Below, piece by piece: positions 52,277-59,028 of a stretch of 64,000 nt of DNA. Under the pieces are notes generated by a model. It ran no database searches. It was not told where the DNA came from and was given only the letters and a program-made list of their open reading frames with translations. Positions within the stretch are counted from its first letter, which is position 1; each line of letters begins with the position of its first letter. Source of the stretch: Thalassobellus citreus (GTDB lineage: Bacteria > Bacteroidota > Bacteroidia > Flavobacteriales > Flavobacteriaceae); the NCBI RefSeq assembly GCF_044385915.1, contig NZ_JBISCC010000126.1, positions 124,001-188,000 of the forward strand, in the 5' to 3' direction. The position numbers and the translations under genes are program-made.

Positions 52277-53296
52277 ATGTCAAAACCAAAAAAACACATT
52301 CTAGTTATTCGTCTTTCAGCAATGGGAGACGTGGCTATGATGGCGCCTGTTTTAAGCGCGTTAAATCAAAAATATCCAGATTTAAAAATTACTGTTTTAA
52401 CGCGTGCTTTTTTTACTCCGTTTTTTAGAGATTTACCAAACGTTTCAGTTTTTTCAGCTGAGGTTAAAGGAAAGCATAAAGGTGTTTTTGGGCTCTATAA
52501 ACTTTCAAAAGAGCTTAGAAAACAAAAAATTGATGCAGTTGCCGATTTACACAATGTATTAAGAAGCAATATTTTAAAGTGCTTTTTAATTGGGAAGAAA
52601 ATTGTTCAAATAGATAAAGGTCGCGCTGAAAAAAAAGCGTTGGTTTCAGGCAAAAACTTTCAACAATTAAAAACAACACATCAACGCTACGCAGATGTGT
52701 TTGAAGCCTTAGGATATCCTATCGATTTAAAGAGTCCATTATTTCTAGAACCTAAAAAATTAAACTCAAAATGTATTAATCTTTTAGGAGAAAAAGAGGG
52801 CAAACGTATTGGTGTTGCTCCTTTTGCTGCCCATGAAGGAAAAATGTACCCATTAGATTTGATGAGAGATGTTATTGTAACACTTTCGAAAAACCATCAA
52901 ATTATTTTATTTGGAGGCGGTAAAAAAGAAATTGACATTCTAAATAATTTTGAAAACGATATTAGCAATGTTGTTACTGTTGCAGGAAAGCTTTCTTTAG
53001 ATGAAGAGTTAGATGTTATTTCTAATTTAGACGTTATGCTTTCTATGGATTCTGGCAATGCGCATTTAGCAGCTATGTTGGGAGTAAAAGTAGTGACTGT
53101 TTGGGGTGTTACGTATCCGTATGCTGGTTTTTCTCCTTTTAATCAGCCCGAAGAATATGCGTTATTACCTGATAGAAATCTATACCCTAAAATACCAACA
53201 TCTATTTATGGTAATAAATACCCAGAAGGCTACGAAAAGGCTTCTGGAAGTATAACTCCTAAAATTATTGTAGATAAGATTGAAGCGATATTATAG
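52277..53296 (+). CDS. Family 9 glycosyltransferase (heptosyltransferase-like)
   Basis: 339 aa, GT-B fold as in LPS heptosyltransferases. It begins ILVIRLSAMGDVAMMAPVLSAL (about residues 8-29). The donor part has GVAPFAAHEGKMYPLDLM, LFGGGKKEIDIL and SMDSGNAHLAAMLGVKVVTVWG. It probably adds a sugar to the lipid A core or another envelope acceptor. ATG 52277 was taken as start; a TTG directly before it would add one residue. The gene ends next to an inverted pair of repeats. Confidence 0.9.
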   Translation: MSKPKKHILVIRLSAMGDVAMMAPVLSALNQKYPDLKITVLTRAFFTPFFRDLPNVSVFSAEVKGKHKGVFGLYKLSKELRKQKIDAVADLHNVLRSNILKCFLIGKKIVQIDKGRAEKKALVSGKNFQQLKTTHQRYADVFEALGYPIDLKSPLFLEPKKLNSKCINLLGEKEGKRIGVAPFAAHEGKMYPLDLMRDVIVTLSKNHQIILFGGGKKEIDILNNFENDISNVVTVAGKLSLDEELDVISNLDVMLSMDSGNAHLAAMLGVKVVTVWGVTYPYAGFSPFNQPEEYALLPDRNLYPKIPTSIYGNKYPEGYEKASGSITPKIIVDKIEAIL

Positions 53297-53303
53297 TATC
53301 GCT

Positions 53304-53381
53304 TGTCATTCCTGTGTAGGCAGGAATCTATTTTAATAATTTACTTCAATTTAAGAGATTCCAGGATTCACAGGAATGACA
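53304..53381. repeat. Inverted pair of family A repeats between convergent genes
   Basis: Two copies, 53304-53329 and 53356-53381, face each other. The outer 13 bases (TGTCATTCCTGTG and its complement) pair perfectly, and the inner GGAATCT segments also pair. The whole can form one large hairpin ending exactly at the stop of the PaaE-like gene. It probably acts as a terminator for both convergent genes. Confidence 0.75.
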
Positions 53382-54437
53382 TTATACATCATCAAAATCA
53401 ACAGTAAGAGTTGGTGTTGTTGGATGTGCTTGACAAGTAAGAATTAAACCTTCGGCAACTTCGTTTTCGGTTAAAATATTATTTTGACGCATGGTCGCTT
53501 CACCTTCAGTAATACGTGCTAAACAACTGCTACAAATACCACCTTGACAAGAATACGGCGCATCAATATCTTCGTCTAAAGCCGCTTCGAGTATGGTCTG
53601 TTTTTGTGCCATTTCAAAAGTTGTCGTTTCATCATCAACAGTAATCGTAATTTTTGTGTTACCGGTTGTTGTTATTTCTTCTTCAACTTCGGCAGGTTTG
53701 GCAGCTTTAAAAAGTTCAAAATGAATACGTTCTTCATCAATACCATGATCTGTTAATACATCTTTTACAGTATGTATCATAGCTTCTGGTCCGCAAAGAT
53801 AAAAAGCATCTACTTCAATATGTTTGTATTCGTTTTTTACGACGTAATTAACAGTGCTTTTTTCAATACGTCCAAAAATAGCGTTGTCTTCATCTTTTTG
53901 ACTAAATACAAATTGAACAGAAAATCTATCTTTATATTGGTGTTGAAGTTCTAAAATTTCATTTAAAAACATAGTGTCTTCAGTCGTTTTGTTACCGTAA
54001 ACTAAAATGACTTTGCTATTTACTTCTTCTTCTAAAGCACATTTTATAATACTTAAAACAGGTGTAATACCACTACCAGCAGTAAAAGCTGCAATGTTTT
54101 TAGTTTTAGAATCGTTTGGTGTAAAAACAAAACGCCCTTTTGGAAGTGCAACTTCTAAAACATCACCAACTTTTAAAGAGTTGTTAGCGTAAGACGAAAA
54201 GGTTCCATCGGTAACTTCTTTTACAGCCACCTTTAAATCGCCACTTTTTGGAGAAGAACAAAGTGAATAATCTCGTCTTACTTCATGGCCATCAATTTCA
54301 GTTTTTAAAGTAATGTACTGTCCAGCTTTAAAAGCAAAAGTATCTTTTAAATTTTCTGGAAGATTAAACGTAATACTAATAGCTTTATTAGTTTCTCTTT
54401 TAATATTTTGAATTGTAAGTTTATGAAATGACGACAT
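53382..54437 (-). CDS. PaaE-like ferredoxin-type oxidoreductase (FAD/NAD(P)H plus 2Fe-2S)
   Basis: 351 aa. The ferredoxin-reductase part (about 1-230) has RRDYSLCSSP for FAD, AFTAGSGITPVLSIIKCALEE for NAD(P), and FYLCGPEAMI. The C-terminal plant-type 2Fe-2S domain (about 260-351) has the ligands PYSCQGGICSSCLA and a fourth Cys in LILTCQAHP. It resembles PaaE, the reductase of phenylacetyl-CoA epoxidase, but no other paa gene is present, so the electron acceptor is unknown. It is divergent from the PadR operon. Confidence 0.9.
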   Translation of the reverse strand: MSSFHKLTIQNIKRETNKAISITFNLPENLKDTFAFKAGQYITLKTEIDGHEVRRDYSLCSSPKSGDLKVAVKEVTDGTFSSYANNSLKVGDVLEVALPKGRFVFTPNDSKTKNIAAFTAGSGITPVLSIIKCALEEEVNSKVILVYGNKTTEDTMFLNEILELQHQYKDRFSVQFVFSQKDEDNAIFGRIEKSTVNYVVKNEYKHIEVDAFYLCGPEAMIHTVKDVLTDHGIDEERIHFELFKAAKPAEVEEEITTTGNTKITITVDDETTTFEMAQKQTILEAALDEDIDAPYSCQGGICSSCLARITEGEATMRQNNILTENEVAEGLILTCQAHPTTPTLTVDFDDV

Positions 54438-54451
54438 AAGAATGTTTTTTA

Positions 54452-54459
54452 CAAAAATA
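54452..54459 (-). promoter_or_regulatory. Promoter -7 box of the PaaE-like gene
   Basis: The minus strand reads TATTTTTG, 14 bases before ATG 54437. Confidence 0.5.
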
Positions 54460-54500
54460 GTGAAGCCAATACATTTTGTACATATAATTTTTTAAAAAAT

Positions 54501-54540
54501 ACATACATAAGATTATTATGCATAAGAAAATTATGTATAT
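54501..54540. promoter_or_regulatory. Three-part palindromic operator before padR
   Basis: Left arm ACATACATAA (54501-54510), centre TTATGCATAA (54516-54525, itself a perfect palindrome), right arm TTATGTATAT (54531-54540). They are separated by 5 bases on each side. The outer arms are inverted copies matching at 9 of 10 positions. The array abuts the padR -7 box, which fits autorepression. Confidence 0.6.
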
Positions 54541-54545
54541 ATTTG
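54538..54545 (+). promoter_or_regulatory. Promoter -7 box of padR
   Basis: TATATTTG matches TAnnTTTG, overlaps the right operator arm and ends 3 bases before ATG 54549. Transcription would start at about the ATG, so the mRNA may be leaderless. Confidence 0.5.
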
Positions 54546-54548
54546 GAC

Positions 54549-54887
54549 ATGGGAAATTCTAAATTATATAAAGGTAGTTTAACCACTATTATTTTAAAAC
54601 TTTTAAATGAGCATGATAAAATGTATGGTTATGAGATTACTCAAAAAGTAAAAGAACTTACGAAAGGAGAACTTAAGATTACCGAAGGGGCACTTTATCC
54701 CTCACTTCACAAATTAGAAGCCAAAGGGTTGTTAGATGTTGAAATAGCTAAGGTTGACAATAGGTTGCGAAAGTATTACAAACTTACAGAAGAAGGTACA
54801 AAAGAAACAGTGAATAAACTTAGTGAGTTAGAGCAATATATTGCTACAATGCAGGCATTAGTGAATCCTAAATTTAGTTTAGAGTAA
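54549..54887 (+). CDS. PadR-family transcriptional regulator
   Basis: 112 aa, a small winged-helix repressor. It has LYKGSLTTIILKLLNEHDKMYGYEITQKVKE at the N-terminus, GALYPSLHKLEAKGLL for the recognition helix and RKYYKLTEEG for the wing, all typical of PadR-s1. ATG 54549 was chosen: the upstream in-frame TTG (54543) is part of the -7 box. It overlaps the next gene by 1 bp (stop and start share a base). It probably controls its own operon, which ends in an ABC transporter. Confidence 0.92.
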   Translation: MGNSKLYKGSLTTIILKLLNEHDKMYGYEITQKVKELTKGELKITEGALYPSLHKLEAKGLLDVEIAKVDNRLRKYYKLTEEGTKETVNKLSELEQYIATMQALVNPKFSLE

Positions 54888-55546
54888 TGGAAAAGCTAAC
54901 AAAAGAAGACATACAATTTATAGACACTTATTTAAAAAATTCTGATATTATTTTCACCGATATTAGGATTGAAATGGTAGATCACATAGCTTCAGAAATT
55001 GAGAATGTAATCAATAATGGAGACAGTAGAGATTTTTACTATCTTTTTAAAGATTATATGATAGCTAATAAAAGAAAGCTACTAAACGACAGAAAGAAAT
55101 ATTTTAAAGCCTCCGATAAGAAAATATTTAGGATTCTTTTGAAAAAATTTTTTTCATTTCAAGGCATGATTATTTTTTGTCTAACACTTTTTAGTTTTAA
55201 TCTAATAAATGAATTTACAGATAACAACAAGTCTATGTTTCATTTTGTTAAGTACACTCCTTTTGTTCTGTTAATTATTATAGGAATGATTTATTTTTTA
55301 TTCATTAAAAAAAAGGAGGAACGTTATTCATCAGTTGAGCGAATTACTTTTTATTTTGTAGTAATAGGTCAACTAATAAATATCTTGGCAAATCCAAGTT
55401 TTATTAAGATTGAATTAGTAACAAGTTTAGATTTAACTTGGCTTAAAATTGGTGCATCAATATTTGTATTAGTTTTAATTTTATTACTTAAAATCTCTTT
55501 TGAACTTAAAAATGAGTATGTGTTAAAATATAAAAAGGTTTTATAA
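54887..55546 (+). CDS. Membrane protein of the PadR operon, paralogue 1
   Basis: 219 aa. A soluble N-terminal part (about 1-75) contains IEMVDHIASEIENVI near residue 24. About four hydrophobic helices follow (about 90-105, 122-140, 150-168, 180-200). The N-terminal block recurs in the next protein as ELVDHLANGIE. The function is unknown. It sits directly behind padR, and PadR operons often carry a small membrane partner, so it may modulate the ABC transporter further down or sense an envelope signal. Confidence 0.75.
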   Translation: MEKLTKEDIQFIDTYLKNSDIIFTDIRIEMVDHIASEIENVINNGDSRDFYYLFKDYMIANKRKLLNDRKKYFKASDKKIFRILLKKFFSFQGMIIFCLTLFSFNLINEFTDNNKSMFHFVKYTPFVLLIIIGMIYFLFIKKKEERYSSVERITFYFVVIGQLINILANPSFIKIELVTSLDLTWLKIGASIFVLVLILLLKISFELKNEYVLKYKKVL

Positions 55547-55547
55547 T

Positions 55548-56246
55548 ATGAAATTGACGGATACTGAAATACTGCAAATTTATACTTTCACGCAAAGACA
55601 TTTCGTTGAATGGTATGATGTACAAACGGAGTTGGTAGATCATTTGGCAAATGGTATTGAGGGGCAATGGGAATCAAACCCCAACTTAACATTTGATGAA
55701 GCTTTAAAACAGGAATTTAAAAAATTTGGTGTATTTGGTTTTTCTGATGTTGTAGAGCAAAAAACAAATGCCTTAGAGTCGTTTTACAGAAAGGAAGTTT
55801 GGAAATATCTTAAGGAGTATTTTAAACTTCCTAAAATAATACTAACCGCTTTTAGTGTTTGGTTTGTTTTTAAAATATTCAAACTGTTTGATAATAAAGA
55901 ATACGTTGTAGTTTCTCTTCTAGTAGCTGCTTTTTGCTTTTATTTATTTTATGTAACAAAAGAATCTTTAAGAATAAAGAAAGCCCAAAAACAAACAGGA
56001 AAAAAATGGTTGTTTGAAAGTGTTATTGGTCAATTAGGAGGTTTTCTTCAATTATTAAATATAGGCATATATATGCCTATTATAAATTTTGACAGACAAT
56101 GGGATACGCTAGCTCAGTTGTCTTTCTCTGTATGTTTTGTTGTGTATATATTGTTGTTTTTTGTGTCTGTTAAAGTAGTTTCTCCTAAACTAAAAGATAA
56201 AATGTCCAAAGAACATCCCGAATATAATATTTCAATAATTTTGTAA
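55548..56246 (+). CDS. Membrane protein of the PadR operon, paralogue 2
   Basis: 232 aa, 1 bp after paralogue 1. The N-terminal part carries VQTELVDHLANGIEGQWE near residue 24, then TFDEALKQEFKKFGVFGFSDVVE, which looks like the N-terminal region of proteins regulated with PadR. About five hydrophobic helices follow. It shares layout and the VDH(I/L)A motif with the preceding protein, so the two are tandem paralogues that have diverged widely. Confidence 0.75.
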   Translation: MKLTDTEILQIYTFTQRHFVEWYDVQTELVDHLANGIEGQWESNPNLTFDEALKQEFKKFGVFGFSDVVEQKTNALESFYRKEVWKYLKEYFKLPKIILTAFSVWFVFKIFKLFDNKEYVVVSLLVAAFCFYLFYVTKESLRIKKAQKQTGKKWLFESVIGQLGGFLQLLNIGIYMPIINFDRQWDTLAQLSFSVCFVVYILLFFVSVKVVSPKLKDKMSKEHPEYNISIIL

Positions 56247-56311
56247 CAAATAGAATAAAAATCTTACTAACACATAGAATTAAATATTTACCTAATAATT
56301 AAATCATCAAA

Positions 56312-56719
56312 ATGAAAAAAGTTTTACTAGTATGTATGTTTATGGTAGCTATTGCTACACAAGCTCAAGAACAAGATAATTCAGAATTTCAAAAAGAAAC
56401 TGTAGAATTTATTAAGCTTACAGGCGCAGGTGCTGCTTTTGAAAATGCCATAGCACAAATTGGTGCGATGGTTTCTGAAGCCAATAAAGAAGTGTATACT
56501 AAAGAAGCAAACGGAACTTTAGATGGTTTATATATAAAAATGGCTGAGTTGTATATGGCAGAATTCACTCAAGACGAAATAAAAGAACTAGTAGCTTTTT
56601 ATCATACCGATTTAGGAAAAAAATTAGCAGAAAAACAATTAGGGCTTACACAAAAAGCAATGATGTTTGGTCAATCTTGGGGTATGGAAGTAGGACAAAT
56701 TGCTCAAAAATATAAGTAA
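56312..56719 (+). CDS. DUF2059 family periplasmic protein
   Basis: 135 aa. A Sec signal peptide (KKVLLVCMFMVAIATQAQ, cleavage near residue 19-20) precedes a helical DUF2059 domain. The domain is recognised by MAELYMAEFTQDEIKELVAFYHTDLGKK (about residues 81-108), where Y-x-x-x-F-T-x-x-E-I and the F-Y-x-S/T-x-x-G-x-K block are typical. The function of the family is unknown. It lies between the two membrane proteins and the DUF5687 permease gene; an operon is likely. Confidence 0.87.
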   Translation: MKKVLLVCMFMVAIATQAQEQDNSEFQKETVEFIKLTGAGAAFENAIAQIGAMVSEANKEVYTKEANGTLDGLYIKMAELYMAEFTQDEIKELVAFYHTDLGKKLAEKQLGLTQKAMMFGQSWGMEVGQIAQKYK

Positions 56720-56724
56720 TCATT

Positions 56725-58203
56725 ATGATTAAACAATTTTTAAGTTTAGAGTGGAAAGCTTTTTTTAGGTCAGCAAGTTTTGGGAAAAGTCTAGGTGTAA
56801 AAATACTAATGGGCTTTTTTGCACTTTATTTTATGGTTATGTTTTTATCTATGGGTTTTTTTATGGATAAAATTTTAAATGAATTTTATCCTAATTTAGA
56901 TCCGCTTGTAGCTTTTAGTAGTTTCATTTTCTTTTGGATTTTAGGAGATTTAATGATTCGGTTTTTTTTCCAAAAACTTCCAGTTATGAGTGTTATGCCT
57001 TTGCTTACACTTCCTGTAAAACGGAAACGGATTGTTAATTATGTTTTAGGAAAATCGGTGATGTCATTTATTAATTTCTTGCCATTATTTGCAGTTGTTC
57101 CTTTTTGTATTAAACTCATTTCTGGTGGTTATAACTCAACAACTGTTTTAGTTTGGTTTGTAACTATTATAATTTTAATCTTAATTAATAACTTTCTTAA
57201 TTTTATTATTGAAAGTAAATCTGCGGAAACTGAACTATCAATTTTACCAATTATCCTTATAGTAGGAGGTCTTTATGCTTTAAATTATTTTGAAATTATA
57301 AATATCTCTGAAGCTATTTCTAAAGGAATTATATCAATTTCTGAAAACCCTTTATTCATATTAGTGCCAATTACAATATTGATATTGCTTTATGCTTATA
57401 ATTTTAAGATTTTAAAACAAAAACTTTTTTTAGATAGCGGATTAAAAACAAAAATAAAAGAGGTTAATACATCAAACTTAGATTGGACAAAAAACTTTGG
57501 AGACATTGCACCTTTTATGCAATTAGATTTAAAATTGATTTGGCGTAATAAACGAACTAAGTCTTCTGTTTTTATGCTAGCAATAGGCTTGCTTTATGGC
57601 TTGTTTTTCTACCCGCAACCTACTTATCAAAATATGCCATGGTTTTTCGTTTTTATAGGTGTTTTTTCAACAGGTATTTTTTTAATCAATTTTGGGCAAT
57701 TTATTCCGGCCTGGGACAGCGGTTATTATAAGCTGCTTATGAGTCAGAATATTAAATATGAGCAATATTTGAATTCAAAATTCACTTTAATGGCATTAAG
57801 TGTTGTTATTTTATTTGTGCTTGGTATTCCCTACGTTTATTTTGGTTGGAAAATTTTATTAGCACATTTTGCGGCAGCAATTTATAATATAGGTGTTAAT
57901 TCGCATGTTATGTTGTATGGTGGTTCTTTTAATAGGAAAAAGATTGATTTAGGTCAAAAGGCAGCGTTTAATTATCAGGGCACAGGAGCAGTACAGTGGC
58001 TTATAGGTATACCATTGTTATTAGTACCAATGGGGTTATTTGCATTGTTTTACTTTTTAATTAGTTTCGAAATAGCCTGTTTAGTATTGGCAATCCTAGG
58101 TGTTATAGGTATTATATTTCATCAAAAATTAATGAAAATAATTACAGCTAAATATTTAGAATCAAAGTATAAAATGATTGATGCATTCGATCAAGATAAT
58201 TAA
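56725..58203 (+). CDS. DUF5687-type ABC transporter permease
   Basis: 492 aa with about twelve hydrophobic helices in two bundles. It begins IKQFLSLEWKAFFRSASFGKSL and matches the DUF5687 membrane proteins of Bacteroidota. It is 5 bp behind the DUF2059 gene and 11 bp before an ABC ATPase gene, so it is very probably the membrane component of that transporter. The transported substrate is unknown. Confidence 0.83.
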   Translation: MIKQFLSLEWKAFFRSASFGKSLGVKILMGFFALYFMVMFLSMGFFMDKILNEFYPNLDPLVAFSSFIFFWILGDLMIRFFFQKLPVMSVMPLLTLPVKRKRIVNYVLGKSVMSFINFLPLFAVVPFCIKLISGGYNSTTVLVWFVTIIILILINNFLNFIIESKSAETELSILPIILIVGGLYALNYFEIINISEAISKGIISISENPLFILVPITILILLYAYNFKILKQKLFLDSGLKTKIKEVNTSNLDWTKNFGDIAPFMQLDLKLIWRNKRTKSSVFMLAIGLLYGLFFYPQPTYQNMPWFFVFIGVFSTGIFLINFGQFIPAWDSGYYKLLMSQNIKYEQYLNSKFTLMALSVVILFVLGIPYVYFGWKILLAHFAAAIYNIGVNSHVMLYGGSFNRKKIDLGQKAAFNYQGTGAVQWLIGIPLLLVPMGLFALFYFLISFEIACLVLAILGVIGIIFHQKLMKIITAKYLESKYKMIDAFDQDN

Positions 58204-58214
58204 TAAATATAATT

Positions 58215-58910
58215 ATGATAACAACATCAAACCTTTCAAAAAAATATAATACTAATTTAGTTTTAAATATAGAATCATTAGAAATTCCTAAAGGGCAAAG
58301 TTTTGGTTTAGTGGGTAATAATGGTGCAGGTAAAACAACTTATTTTAGTTTGTTACTTGATTTAATTCAACCAACTACAGGGTTTATTAATAATAATGAC
58401 GTCCAAGTAAATAAAAGTGAAGATTGGAAACCTTTTACATCTGCTTTTATAGATGAAAGCTTTTTAATTGGTTATTTAACTGCCGAAGAATATTTTTATT
58501 TCATTGGCGAATTGCGTGGACAAAATAAAGCCGATGTAGATACATTGGTAGCTCAATTTGAAGACTTTTTTCATGGCGAAATTTTAGGTCAAAAAAAGTA
58601 TTTACGCGATTTAAGTAAAGGAAATCAGAAAAAAGCAGGCATTGTAGCGGCTTTAATTGGTGACCCTGAAGTCATTATTTTAGATGAACCTTTTGCTAAT
58701 TTAGATCCTACTACTCAAATTCGATTAAAAGGAATTATTAAAGATTTAGCCCAAAAACAAGGTATTACTGTTTTAATTTCTAGTCACGATTTAATGCATG
58801 TTACAGATGTATGCGAACGTATTGTAGTGCTTGAAAAAGGCGAAATAGTAAAAGACTTAGAAACAAGCGAAGCTACTTTAAAAGAATTGGAGTTACATTT
58901 TGCAAGTTAA
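58215..58910 (+). CDS. ABC transporter ATP-binding protein
   Basis: 231 aa. Walker A is GNNGAGKTT (about residues 35-43), the signature is LSKGNQKKAGIVAAL (about 134-148), Walker B is VIILDEPFANLDP, and the switch His is in LISSHDLMH. The sequence is of the exporter/bacitracin-type class and forms an ABC pair with the DUF5687 permease. It is the last gene of the PadR-regulated set. Confidence 0.94.
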   Translation: MITTSNLSKKYNTNLVLNIESLEIPKGQSFGLVGNNGAGKTTYFSLLLDLIQPTTGFINNNDVQVNKSEDWKPFTSAFIDESFLIGYLTAEEYFYFIGELRGQNKADVDTLVAQFEDFFHGEILGQKKYLRDLSKGNQKKAGIVAALIGDPEVIILDEPFANLDPTTQIRLKGIIKDLAQKQGITVLISSHDLMHVTDVCERIVVLEKGEIVKDLETSEATLKELELHFAS

Positions 58911-59028
58911 CAGTTTTTTAAAAGAGACTTTAATTTTATAGCTAAATCCAAAAAGATGCTTATTTTTACGTCTATATATAATAATAGCAAGAGTTTATAG
59001 TTATTATTTAGACTAAAAAACACCAGCA

